Source: a virus. Taken from it: 64,000 nucleotides of DNA. The position numbers and the translations under genes are program-made. Shown in pieces: positions 52,266 to 59,905 of this stretch. The stretch's first letter is position 1, and every line of letters starts with the position of its first letter. The DNA lies in the IMG/VR virus record IMGVR_UViG_3300042987_003796, positions 20,022 to 84,021 of that record, one strand, 5' to 3'. The notes under the pieces are model-generated. The model did not search any database and was not told the DNA's origin. It saw only the letters and a program-made list of their open reading frames with translations.

Positions 52266-52482
52266 TAGATTAGTCCCGATTAGGCAGGGATAATAAAAGT
52301 TATTCGTCCAGCGGGTTAAAAACCCGGTAGCCAATGAATGCTTTTACTAATCTGGCGAGACCGTGAAGTAGCCGACAGTCTTTTTAGACGCGGTTTAGCC
52401 AGAGGCGTCGCGGGTAAACGCCTCATTTACATTTTATGTTCTGCCAAAGGCAGAAATGCTATAGAGGCTTAACCATTGAGCC
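52266..52482 (+). ncRNA. Unidentified structured RNA upstream of tmRNA
   Basis: The G/C content rises sharply and no frame is open. A closing helix AGATTAGT/ACTAATCT (52267-52274 with 52346-52353) encloses CCC/GGG (52275-77, 52287-89), AATAA/TTATT (52292-96, 52300-04) and CGGGTT/AACCCG (52312-17, 52321-26), a multi-branch junction. Then come GGC/GCC with ACCG/CGGT and GTCT/AGAC (52354-52400), GAGGCGT/ACGCCTC (52402-08, 52418-24), TTCTGCC/GGCAGAA (52439-45, 52449-55) and GGCTTAA/TTGAGCC (52466-72, 52476-82). I cannot match it to RNase P, 6S, SRP, group I intron or a tRNA. It may be a separate RNA processed from the tmRNA precursor or part of its leader. Confidence 0.7.
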
Positions 52483-52518
52483 AGCGATGCAAATCAGTGG
52501 TAACGATCTTTGAAATTT

Positions 52519-52974
52519 GGGGGCGTACTGGTTTCGATTTGTTGCTGAAACTAAAAGCGCATGTAGAGGTTAATCGACGGCCTCTTTAAAATCGATTAAA
52601 AAACTAAATGCAGACGATGATATGTCTGATCTTTTAGCCGAAGCTGAATACATCCTCAACAATGCCGATGAGTTTCTCGGTAGCGTTGAAGAGGAGTCCT
52701 ACGCTCTCGCCGCTTAAAAGCCTAACGGTAATCCTCTAAATCCGTTTTGAATTGCAGAGGTTCTTGCATGAGATGACTAGTGTGGTAAAATTCAGTCATA
52801 GGTGATATGCGGTCTTTATTCACGCATATAGGCAGACATAAAACTCGGTTAGTATAACCAAACAGCCTTTTGTCTTCGTTATCGTAACGATAGCTGAAAT
52901 GTTAAAATACTCAAACATGTAACGACCTTTTAGCGTAAAAAATAAAGACAGGGGTTCGACTCCCCTCGCCTCCA
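52519..52974 (+). ncRNA. ssrA: Transfer-messenger RNA (tmRNA) with 35-codon tag
   Basis: 5' GGGGGCG (52519-52525) pairs with CGCCTCC (52967-52973, one G-U) as the acceptor stem. The T arm is AGGGG-TTCGACT-CCCCT (52950-52966), and A52974 is the discriminator. CCA is not encoded. Pseudoknot PK1 is clear: AGAGG/CCTCT (52565-69, 52581-85) interlocked with TTAATCGA/TCGATTAA (52570-77, 52592-99). The tag frame starts at GCA 52610, 10 bases after PK1, and ends with SYALAA and TAA 52715-52717. After it, AACGG/CCGTT with CCTCT/AGAGG form a second pseudoknot. The RNA rescues stalled ribosomes and marks products for proteolysis. Confidence 0.93.
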
Positions 52975-53016
52975 CTTTATATATAAATAATTTAATTATT
53001 AGAGATAATATAAATT

Positions 53017-53814
53017 ATGAAAAAAATACATTTTGTTTCTGGCTTGCCTAGAACATGCTCTACTTTACTTTGTAATATATTGTCACAAAATCCAAACTTT
53101 CATGCTACCTCAACAAGTGGATTGTCTGAACTTGCATCTAGCCCCAGACGCATTATAGCAACAACACAAGAATTTAAATCAATGAATCCAAAAGATTCAG
53201 AAAAAATCCTTATTGACTGGGTTAGGGCTGGAATTTTAAATGCTTATAATTCTATAACAGATAGACCAACTGTTTTTGATAAAAGTCGCGGCTGGCTAGG
53301 GCATCTTGATCTACTTTTTCAAGCAATTCCTTCAGCTAAAGTAATTATTCCGGTAAGAGATTTAAGGGGGATACTTTCTTCTTTTGAAAAAAGAAGAAAA
53401 AAATACCCAGCATTTGCCTGGGACGAAGAAGAAAATATTATAAACTTTTCTACAATTGAAAAAAGAGTAAATAATTGGCTAAATTCTACAAGGTTAGGCT
53501 TACATCTTGAAAGATTACAAGAAGCATGCAAAGCGCATAAAGAAAAATTATTTTTTGTACACGCAGAGAGATTAACACTAGACCCTCTATCAGAAATAAA
53601 AAAGATATACGAGTTTATTGAAGAAGATTATTTTGAGCATGATTTTAAAAATGTAAAACAATACACGAAAGAGCATGATGCTCAATGGTGGCCTATAGGC
53701 GACCACACGATTAGACCAGAAGTAAAACCATTAAAACAAGAATGGAATGAGATTCTTGGGTTTGAATTAAGCAATTCTATTCATCAAAAACTAGGCTGGG
53801 TGAATCACCTTTAA
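53017..53814 (+). CDS. Sulfotransferase
   Basis: A 265-residue PAPS-dependent sulfotransferase. The 5'-phosphosulfate loop is FVSGLPRTCSTLLCNILSQ at the N-terminus, and the 3'-phosphate motif is VIIPVRDLRGILSSFEKR. EFIEEDYFEHDFKNV and a C-terminal GD element follow. Substrate unknown; the nearby sugar enzymes suggest a glycan, but protein tyrosine is possible. It begins 42 bases after the tmRNA with an A/T-only leader containing a small inverted repeat. Confidence 0.8.
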   Translation: MKKIHFVSGLPRTCSTLLCNILSQNPNFHATSTSGLSELASSPRRIIATTQEFKSMNPKDSEKILIDWVRAGILNAYNSITDRPTVFDKSRGWLGHLDLLFQAIPSAKVIIPVRDLRGILSSFEKRRKKYPAFAWDEEENIINFSTIEKRVNNWLNSTRLGLHLERLQEACKAHKEKLFFVHAERLTLDPLSEIKKIYEFIEEDYFEHDFKNVKQYTKEHDAQWWPIGDHTIRPEVKPLKQEWNEILGFELSNSIHQKLGWVNHL

Positions 53815-53827
53815 TAAAAAAAAGCGA

Positions 53828-54358
53828 ATGGTATTAGATAATCTTATATTTATTCATCCGCCAAGATGCAGCGGAACATCTATAGAGACCAATTTTAATT
53901 GGCACAATGAAAATGAAAAACACCTAAAAGCAAGCGCAATAAGGACCAAGGTAGGGGAAGACAAATGGGCAAATAGCTTGAAATTTTCAATTGTTAGAAA
54001 CCCATTTGATAGAGTTATCTCTATGTACCACGCTCCGTACTATAGACGTATTAAAAAAGGGTTTTTATTTGAAAGTCTAGAAAACTTTATTGCAGATATT
54101 CCAATTCCGCCAAACGAATATGGAATAGAGTGCTGCGACTATATTGATGAAAAAATAGATTTTATAATTAGATTTGAAAGCAGAGAAAAAGACATGTTAA
54201 AATTAAAAAATAGTTTCAATATTAATATTGACCCAACAATTTGGGTTAGAAGGCTAAATAGGGAAAAAGATTATAAAAAATATCATAGCTTTGAGTCTAT
54301 AAAACTAGTGGAAGAAAAATTCTCAAAAGATATATTAAAATTTAATTATAAATATTAA
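53828..54358 (+). CDS. Second sulfotransferase-like protein
   Basis: A 176-residue protein. LIFIHPPRCSGTSIETNF is the PAPS-binding loop of the Sulfotransfer_2 type, and LKFSIVRNPFDRVISMYHAPY is the 3'-phosphate-binding helix. IDFIIRFESREKDMLKL matches the following strand. It is shorter than typical (about 220-300). It sits 13 bases after the first sulfotransferase, which is from a different subfamily. Confidence 0.75.
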   Translation: MVLDNLIFIHPPRCSGTSIETNFNWHNENEKHLKASAIRTKVGEDKWANSLKFSIVRNPFDRVISMYHAPYYRRIKKGFLFESLENFIADIPIPPNEYGIECCDYIDEKIDFIIRFESREKDMLKLKNSFNINIDPTIWVRRLNREKDYKKYHSFESIKLVEEKFSKDILKFNYKY

Positions 54359-54368
54359 TCAATATATA

Positions 54369-54397
54369 TTGACAGATTTTAAAACTAGGATTATAGT
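54369..54397 (+). promoter_or_regulatory. Near-leaderless consensus promoter
   Basis: TTGACA (54369-54374), 17 bases, TATAGT (54392-54397), with ATG at 54409. The predicted start is about 5 bases before the ATG. It heads the right-hand accessory block. Confidence 0.7.
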
Positions 54398-54408
54398 TCT
54401 CAACTAAA

Positions 54409-55047
54409 ATGAAAAATAAAAAAACAGATTGCAAAAAAGTTTCAATTGAATTTGACGAAAGACACCTTTCAACTCTTATAACTGCTTTAGAGATCTATAG
54501 CCGCCTTCGTTCCGGTCAAATTAAATTCGCAATGGACGCGGCATTTTGGGATAAAGATTTAACATATAACGACACAGAGGTTATAGAGAGCTTTATAAGA
54601 ACCCTTGTTTTCCGTAAAGATAAAACAATAACACAAAATCGCAATTCATATTACGGCATTGGTTGTCTCCAAATGAAGGATGGGACCGTTGCTTGGGAAA
54701 TCAAAAAGACGATAGAACAATATCTACATTATCAAAGAAATAATGGAATGAGGCGCATATGTGACGTCTCTGGCGATGGACCATTGCAAATATCAGGAAT
54801 ACCTGCTCCAAAAATATTTGATCCGATTCAAGGATACTGGAAGCCTCAAAAAAAATTTAAAATTCCTCAAAGCAAACAGGAGTCTATACGGAAAGCAATA
54901 GAAGCCAAAAACCATGAATTGGCTTGGCGCATAGCACAAGCCTCCTTTAAGAAGAATCCCTTACCTAGCGGGTCAAGAAGTAAAATTCAAGAGGTATCTG
55001 GAACATACTATGTACTTGTAGAGGAGCCCTACGCTTTACATGATTGA
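54409..55047 (+). CDS. Conserved phage protein of unknown function
   Basis: A 212-residue protein. An N-terminal helical region ERHLSTLITALEIYSRLRSGQI is followed by MKDGTVAWEIKKTIEQYLHY, blocks I associate with recurring unannotated phage proteins. The C-terminal half is basic with a helix ESIRKAIEAKNHELAWRIAQ. It overlaps the next gene by 8 bases. Confidence 0.55.
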   Translation: MKNKKTDCKKVSIEFDERHLSTLITALEIYSRLRSGQIKFAMDAAFWDKDLTYNDTEVIESFIRTLVFRKDKTITQNRNSYYGIGCLQMKDGTVAWEIKKTIEQYLHYQRNNGMRRICDVSGDGPLQISGIPAPKIFDPIQGYWKPQKKFKIPQSKQESIRKAIEAKNHELAWRIAQASFKKNPLPSGSRSKIQEVSGTYYVLVEEPYALHD

Positions 55048-55318
55048 AGAAATTACAAAATTAACTGATGAATGGTATCATCTAATAGGCAAAAGCCATC
55101 ACAAAGATCGAGACTGTCATTGGTATATAGAAACCAAATGGAGCTATGGTTACGCTCCTATTTACATGGTTTACCACCACGGTTATCTTTTAAAAGATAT
55201 AGAAATAGAATGTTCATCTTACGATGAGGCGTTAAAAATATTAAAAGACGTTTTGACTGAAAAAATAGAAGAAGAAAAGAAATTCATAGAAGAAAGAAAC
55301 GATGAAGATGAGTGGTGA
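55040..55318 (+). CDS. Unknown small protein, His/Tyr/Trp-rich
   Basis: A 92-residue protein with GKSHHKDRDCHWYIETKWSY and YHHGYLLKDIEIECSSYDE in the N-terminal half, perhaps a metal site. The C-terminus is very acidic (EEEKKFIEERNDEDEW). It overlaps the metallophosphatase gene by 17 bases. Confidence 0.5.
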   Translation: MIEEITKLTDEWYHLIGKSHHKDRDCHWYIETKWSYGYAPIYMVYHHGYLLKDIEIECSSYDEALKILKDVLTEKIEEEKKFIEERNDEDEW

Positions 55319-56018
55319 AATTAAAATTTTAGACAAAGAAAAGCCTATTTTATTTCTAGGGGATCATCATGGATCTTGGACTCAATTGTTTAGCATTATA
55401 GAATACAAGAAAATAAGTGATTGTTATCTTATTAGCGTGGGCGATTCAGGAATAGGATTTATCGATAAAACAAATCAAATAAAAACAATAAACTATTTGA
55501 ATGATGAATTTAAAAATAAAAATATTATATTCATGTCTATTCGGGGTAACCACGATGACCCCTACTATTATAATGCAGAGAATAAAATAAGTTTGAGCAA
55601 TTTTGAGTTAATCGAAGATTACTCGGTTTGCCAATACAATTCTAAACTTATTCAATTTATTGGTGGGGCTACATCTATTGACCGCACAGGAAGAAAAGAA
55701 GGAATATCTTATTGGAAAGATGAAAAATTAATATTTCATAAAAATAAATGTCAAAAAGTTGATATTCTTGTAACTCATACTGCGCCCTCTTGGTGCTTTC
55801 CACAAGCATTTAATGATATGGTGTATGGCTGGGCTAGAGAAGACGCTTATCTTCTAGAGGACCTAACTGATGAAAGAGCCGTAATGGATGAGATATTTAA
55901 AATATGCAAACCTAGACTTCATTTGTATGGACATTTTCACTCCAGTTGGACCGAAAAACAAGTTGATTGCACGCATAGACTTCTGGATATAAATGAAATA
56001 TATCAATATATAGAATGA
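55302..56018 (+). CDS. Calcineurin-like metallophosphoesterase
   Basis: A 238-residue enzyme with all five motifs: GDHHG, VGDSG, RGNHDD, THTAPS and GHFH. This is the dimetal phosphoesterase fold of PP1-like and Ap4A hydrolase-like proteins; T-even-type phages use a relative as protein phosphatase. ATG 55302 or 55308 could be used. Substrate not readable: protein, dinucleotide or RNA 2',3'-phosphate ends are all possible. It overlaps the cysteine phosphatase by 4 bases. Confidence 0.8.
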   Translation: MKMSGEIKILDKEKPILFLGDHHGSWTQLFSIIEYKKISDCYLISVGDSGIGFIDKTNQIKTINYLNDEFKNKNIIFMSIRGNHDDPYYYNAENKISLSNFELIEDYSVCQYNSKLIQFIGGATSIDRTGRKEGISYWKDEKLIFHKNKCQKVDILVTHTAPSWCFPQAFNDMVYGWAREDAYLLEDLTDERAVMDEIFKICKPRLHLYGHFHSSWTEKQVDCTHRLLDINEIYQYIE

Positions 56019-56572
56019 TTAACAAAATTAAAATCACTAACTTAGCAGAAGCTGAAAGCTATAGTTTTAATAAAAATAATACGGAGTATGATATTTGGGT
56101 TTCTGCCGTTGGACAAGAAGACAGAAAACAAATTAACAGAATGCGTAAAAATTTTGACGAAAAGAAAGTAAAACACTTTCATCAGTTTTTCGCAGATTGG
56201 TCGGACGAAGATGGTATTCAATGGGGGCATCTAAAGGCAGATGCCCCTCAAAGCAGGCACATTCAAAATATTATTACATTCCTAAAGCCATTTACCGAAA
56301 ATGATAAACCTCATAACCTAGGAGTTAATTGTTTCGCCGGCATGTCCAGATCAACCGCGATTGGAATAATTGCTCTGTTTATGTCTGGAAGAACAATAGA
56401 AAATTCACTTTCTGAAATCTTAAAAGCAAGACCAGTAGCATGGCCAAACCTTAGAATCCTAAGACTGGCTTCTGATATATTAAAAGAAGACCTCGAAACG
56501 CATGTCCGCAATTGGAAAAATAAAACTTTGGGAATTGGAAAAATTTGGACTCCAGAGGATGAAATCGAATGA
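56015..56572 (+). CDS. Cysteine-based (dual-specificity-like) phosphatase
   Basis: A 185-residue protein. LGVNCFAGMSRSTAIGIIAL is the C-x5-R phosphate loop (C-FAGMS-R), with S following, as in tyrosine/dual-specificity phosphatases. ADWSDEDGIQWGHLKADAP upstream may supply the general-acid Asp. It lies between metallophosphatase and RNA ligase with 4-base overlaps on both sides. It could act on phosphoproteins or on RNA ends. Confidence 0.75.
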   Translation: MINKIKITNLAEAESYSFNKNNTEYDIWVSAVGQEDRKQINRMRKNFDEKKVKHFHQFFADWSDEDGIQWGHLKADAPQSRHIQNIITFLKPFTENDKPHNLGVNCFAGMSRSTAIGIIALFMSGRTIENSLSEILKARPVAWPNLRILRLASDILKEDLETHVRNWKNKTLGIGKIWTPEDEIE

Positions 56573-57654
56573 AAATTGCGATACCTTTTAAAGAAAATAA
56601 TTTCAATATTTCAGCAGGTAAATTTTGCGGATTAGATTGTCACTTAATAACTCCACAGATAAATGCTAAATGGAGTAAGGATAATTTATTTTTTAGATCT
56701 TTAATTACTGATAAAGAAGGTAATGTTTTGTCGTGCGGATTTCCTAAATTTTTTAATCATGGAGAGAAAGAGGATTGTTACCCAAATCCAGAAAAATTTA
56801 ATGATTGGAAATGTGAAGACAAGATAGACGGCTCTTTGCTTATAGCGGATTACGTAAATGAGCAGTTCTCAATGAGAACCAGAGGCACGGTTTCTTATAT
56901 AACTCAGGAAAACTCAAAAGATTTTGAACTTTTACCAGAAAAATACCCAAAGATTGTTGAATTTTTAAAAGAGAACCAGCACCTCAGTCTTTTATTTGAA
57001 ATTGTAACTCCCAATAACGTTATAGTTGTGAGATCGAATCAAATTGAGTTTTATCTTATTGGAGCTATAAACAAAAATGAAATGCGTGTTGTTTCTTCTA
57101 AAGATTTAACCGATATATGGAGAAAAATAGGACCGATTTCAATACCACAATCTTATAAATTTTTAGATACAAATAGTATTTCTAAAATAGCAGAAACTAT
57201 AAAATGCTGGAAAGGTAAAGAGGGAATAGTAGTTTCATATAATAATGGTCAAAATAGAATAAAATTAAAATCAGACTGGTATTTATTTTGTCATAGGGTA
57301 AAGTCGCAACTGAGTTCAAAAAACAACCTTATTGAATTTTATATAGAGAAAGAAATGCCTCAAAATGAAGAGTTTTATAAAATAATTGAAACTGAATTTG
57401 ATTATGAGATAGCCGCTCAATTAAAAAAGGATATTGAAAATATTTGCAAAGCAGGAGAAAAAGCAAAAGCTCACATTAAAAAAATGTCCGAAATGATATT
57501 TGATATTCGAAAAGTTGAAAGCAGAAAATCACAAGCTGAAATGATAAAGAGAAATTATCTAGAAGACTCCGGATTCGCATTTTCTTTGTTGGATAATAAA
57601 GAGATAAATAAACTTCAATGGTTTAAATTAATAGAAAAAAAATATGAAAGCTAA
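56569..57654 (+). CDS. RNA ligase (Rnl1-like)
   Basis: A 361-residue ATP-dependent ligase. Motif I is KCEDKIDGSLLIADY (lysine nucleotidylation, KxDGS). RTRGTVSYIT is motif Ib/III-like. LLFEIVTPNNVIVV is IIIa. KGKEGIVVSYNNGQNRIKLKSDWY spans IV and V. A helical C-terminal domain follows as in T4 Rnl1. It seals RNA breaks, for example host tRNA cut by anticodon nucleases. Coupled to two phosphatase genes upstream. Confidence 0.85.
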   Translation: MKIAIPFKENNFNISAGKFCGLDCHLITPQINAKWSKDNLFFRSLITDKEGNVLSCGFPKFFNHGEKEDCYPNPEKFNDWKCEDKIDGSLLIADYVNEQFSMRTRGTVSYITQENSKDFELLPEKYPKIVEFLKENQHLSLLFEIVTPNNVIVVRSNQIEFYLIGAINKNEMRVVSSKDLTDIWRKIGPISIPQSYKFLDTNSISKIAETIKCWKGKEGIVVSYNNGQNRIKLKSDWYLFCHRVKSQLSSKNNLIEFYIEKEMPQNEEFYKIIETEFDYEIAAQLKKDIENICKAGEKAKAHIKKMSEMIFDIRKVESRKSQAEMIKRNYLEDSGFAFSLLDNKEINKLQWFKLIEKKYES

Positions 57655-57856
57655 AGAACTAATCGATGTTTTGCAAAAATTAGCCCCAGATACACTTATA
57701 ATTGTTGACGGTTATGAGGGGGATTATAATGTACCGATGGGCGCCGAGCAGATATATGTAACTGGTCCCAATAAAACAGAATGGTATTACGGAGATTATA
57801 AAAAATGCTCAGAAAGTGATCCAAACGCAACCAAAGCATTACATTTAATAAGGTAA
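57644..57856 (+). CDS. Small conserved protein, unknown
   Basis: A 70-residue protein. KAKELIDVLQKLAPDTLIIVDGYEGDY is a short pattern seen in many small phage and bacterial proteins (helix followed by a D-x-x-V-x-x-D strand). It overlaps the RNA ligase by 11 bases. Function unknown. Confidence 0.55.
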   Translation: MKAKELIDVLQKLAPDTLIIVDGYEGDYNVPMGAEQIYVTGPNKTEWYYGDYKKCSESDPNATKALHLIR

Positions 57857-57862
57857 TCATTT

Positions 57863-58246
57863 ATGATAAAAACATTGTACTTATTTATATTAATTTTTTC
57901 AGTAACCTCATGTACTATAACTCCAAAAAATCCAGAAAAATGGATGGAAATGGAAAAAAACGCATGTCTGCCGACAGCAATTGCTTTTAAAGAAGGATTA
58001 GAAAAATATAACATATGGTCTGAGGTTGTGGCTTATCGCTGGGTAGATAAAAAAACAAATAAAATCAAAGGTCATGCTATCACAGCTTATATGTACCCAA
58101 AAGGTAAAAACCAACTTTGGACTTATGATTTTTGGGGAAGCTACAGAGTTAGAGCTTATAAAGATGATCCTCTTCAAATAGCAAGAGAAGCAGTAAAGGT
58201 TAGAAATGAAGAAAGAGATGTTTATTTTGCTCATTTTATTAGATAA
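57863..58246 (+). CDS. Lipoprotein with cysteine-peptidase-like C/H/D pattern
   Basis: A 127-residue protein. MIKTLYLFILIFSVTSC is a lipoprotein signal peptide with lipobox VTSC (C17). The mature part has NACLPTAIAFKEGL, then KGHAITAYMY, then LWTYDFWGS. This Cys, His, Asp order at the end of a helix and two strands is as in papain-like or transglutaminase-like folds. It would sit in the periplasm or on the outer membrane. Possible roles include superinfection exclusion or lysis (inference). Confidence 0.6.
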   Translation: MIKTLYLFILIFSVTSCTITPKNPEKWMEMEKNACLPTAIAFKEGLEKYNIWSEVVAYRWVDKKTNKIKGHAITAYMYPKGKNQLWTYDFWGSYRVRAYKDDPLQIAREAVKVRNEERDVYFAHFIR

Positions 58247-58287
58247 AAATTGTTTTACTTTTATTAAAAATAAAATAACATAAAAAA

Positions 58288-58884
58288 ATGAAAAAAGAAC
58301 TAGAACTTGAATTGGTAAAAAAATATCCCTCCCTTCTAAGGGATTTTGGTGGAAACCCTATGCAAACCTGCATGGCTTGGGGGTTTGAACATGCTGATGG
58401 TTGGTATAAAATACTAGATCATCTTTTTAGTTATTTGTATTCTCTTATGAATACTGATCTTGTAATCAGCTATAAAAAGGATTATAGGGATGCGCATAAA
58501 GGCAATAAAGACTATTATGAAAAATATTATTCTTATCGCATTAAACCCCCACAAATCACTATTAGTCAAGTAAAAGAAAAATACGGAACCTTGACTGTGT
58601 ATTACCACGCTAACTCCGAAGATTTTCAAGATTTATCAGAAGAAGTTAGGGAAATTCTTGATGAGGAAGACTATGATAAAAAGATTAAGAGGTTTTATAA
58701 CAAAGTAGATTTCGCCATAAATTACGCCGAATATCAGTCTTCAATAACTTGTGAAGAAACAGGCAAAGATGGAAGGCTTTATACTAGGGGATGGCATAGA
58801 ACGATGTGTGATGAAATTGCAATTAAAAATGGATACAATCCAGAAGATGCTTCAAAAGAAGGAATAAAATGGGAAGAACTTTAA
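58288..58884 (+). CDS. Conserved phage protein of unknown function
   Basis: A 198-residue protein. It has YPSLLRDFGGNPMQTCMAWGFE at the start and ITISQVKEKYGTLTVYYH in the middle, then SSITCEETGKDGRLYTRGWHRTMC, whose two cysteines are spread around a G-x-L-Y-x-R-G-W motif. I recall similar genes in many large phages without a function. It overlaps the next gene by 16 bases. Confidence 0.55.
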   Translation: MKKELELELVKKYPSLLRDFGGNPMQTCMAWGFEHADGWYKILDHLFSYLYSLMNTDLVISYKKDYRDAHKGNKDYYEKYYSYRIKPPQITISQVKEKYGTLTVYYHANSEDFQDLSEEVREILDEEDYDKKIKRFYNKVDFAINYAEYQSSITCEETGKDGRLYTRGWHRTMCDEIAIKNGYNPEDASKEGIKWEEL

Positions 58885-59198
58885 GCAAAGATTTACAAAC
58901 ACTAGAAGAATGTGCTTTTTATGAAAGCGGTCTAAGCGCGAATGGTTGTTTAGAAAAATTAGATCCTTATGCTAGAGAAGCAATAGAGAGATACGGAAGA
59001 TACCTATTAAAAGAGCGCGAAAAATTAGAATTAGAATATTTTAAAAAGTTAAAAAAATCAGCAAGGAGCCTATACGGAACGGTTTTGCATATTTGCGCGC
59101 TGGCAAAAGAAAATGCAATTATATTAATTGGACCAGAACTTTACAAGGAAGCTGCTAAAAATATAAAAGAATACGAGGAATTAGAATGGAAGAATTAA
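58869..59198 (+). CDS. Unknown small helical protein
   Basis: A 109-residue Leu/Lys/Glu-rich helical protein (AREAIERYGRYLLKEREKLE). Two cysteines lie near the N-terminus. It overlaps the next small membrane protein gene by 13 bases. No family recognised. Confidence 0.5.
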   Translation: MGRTLSKDLQTLEECAFYESGLSANGCLEKLDPYAREAIERYGRYLLKEREKLELEYFKKLKKSARSLYGTVLHICALAKENAIILIGPELYKEAAKNIKEYEELEWKN

Positions 59199-59350
59199 AA
59201 AAAATAATTTTAACTTTGTTGCTAATTATATCAATTCTTTTTCTTGCCTTTGTATTTAGACATCATATTGAAAAACAGGCGCCTCTTAAAATAGAGCAGT
59301 TGAACGAAATGGTTGAAAAAGAAATTATCGAAATTTATGGAAGAAACTAA
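59186..59350 (+). CDS. Small single-span membrane protein
   Basis: A 54-residue gene inside dense overlaps. MEELKKIILTLLLIISILF leads into a single transmembrane helix ending before RHHIEKQ, followed by a charged cytoplasmic or periplasmic tail. It overlaps both neighbours (13 and 14 bases). Function unknown. Confidence 0.55.
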   Translation: MEELKKIILTLLLIISILFLAFVFRHHIEKQAPLKIEQLNEMVEKEIIEIYGRN

Positions 59351-59606
59351 GTATAAATTTATAGAAACAACCGGATGCACTGCGTTTGATTTTACGGTAA
59401 ATGGTAAGTCTTTTTCTGAACTTTCAAAAAAAGAATACGATGAAATGTTAAACTATCTTTTTTTAAAAATCAAAGAAGGAATTTCAGAACAAACAATCTT
59501 ATTAGAAAATATTGTGCAATTATTTCAATACGACGACTACGAATACGACCCTCATATTTGCGAACAGTGCGGAGATACAGTTAGCACAACGACATGGAAT
59601 ATTTAG
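59337..59606 (+). CDS. Small protein with CxxC zinc motif
   Basis: An 89-residue protein starting at ATG 59337 (MEETKYKFIETTGC); an in-frame TTG at 59313 would extend into the previous gene. A CEQCGD pair lies near the C-terminus, after a helix KEYDEMLNYLFLKIKEG. It may bind zinc with a partner. Function unknown. Confidence 0.5.
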   Translation: MEETKYKFIETTGCTAFDFTVNGKSFSELSKKEYDEMLNYLFLKIKEGISEQTILLENIVQLFQYDDYEYDPHICEQCGDTVSTTTWNI

Positions 59607-59654
59607 TTGTTAATAATAATAGATTTGCACCTATATATCAGTGTATATATATAC

Positions 59655-59858
59655 ATGAGTGGCAGTTTTCCAGTAAAAGATACTCTATTGTATAAATTCT
59701 TCTCAGCCGAGAAAGAAGAAATCATGCGCCACAAATGGATAGAAAGCGAAAAAAATGGCAGCGACATAGGATACGACAAGGCTCTTTTAAATTGGATTAT
59801 AAATCACGAATCTGGATGGAGAAATAATAACAAAGTATTTTTTTCTGGATTATTTTAA
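59655..59858 (+). CDS. Small conserved protein (HKWIESEK type)
   Basis: A 67-residue protein starting at ATG 59655; an alternative start at 59607 would add a hydrophobic stretch unlike the rest. EIMRHKWIESEKNGSDIGYDKALLNW is a pattern found in small bacterial proteins of unknown function. It ends 42 bases before an RNA ligase whose start lies in a hairpin. Confidence 0.55.
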   Translation: MSGSFPVKDTLLYKFFSAEKEEIMRHKWIESEKNGSDIGYDKALLNWIINHESGWRNNNKVFFSGLF

Positions 59859-59879
59859 TTTCTTGACTTAAACAAAAAA

Positions 59880-59905
59880 TTCATAGACAATTTAAAGTCT
59901 ATGAA
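59880..59905 (+). promoter_or_regulatory. Nine-base inverted repeat covering a start codon
   Basis: TTCATAGAC (59880-59888) and GTCTATGAA (59897-59905) are perfect complements separated by 8 bases. The second arm contains the ATG (59901-59903) of the RNA ligase. In RNA it would hide the start codon; as DNA it could be an operator. A TTGACT at 59863-59868 lies just upstream. Confidence 0.6.

Noticed and set aside
52266-52345. tRNA-like or RNase P-like reading of the RNA upstream of tmRNA
   Set aside because: The first arm resembles a D arm, but there is no proper anticodon or T arm and no acceptor. RNase P conserved blocks are not found.
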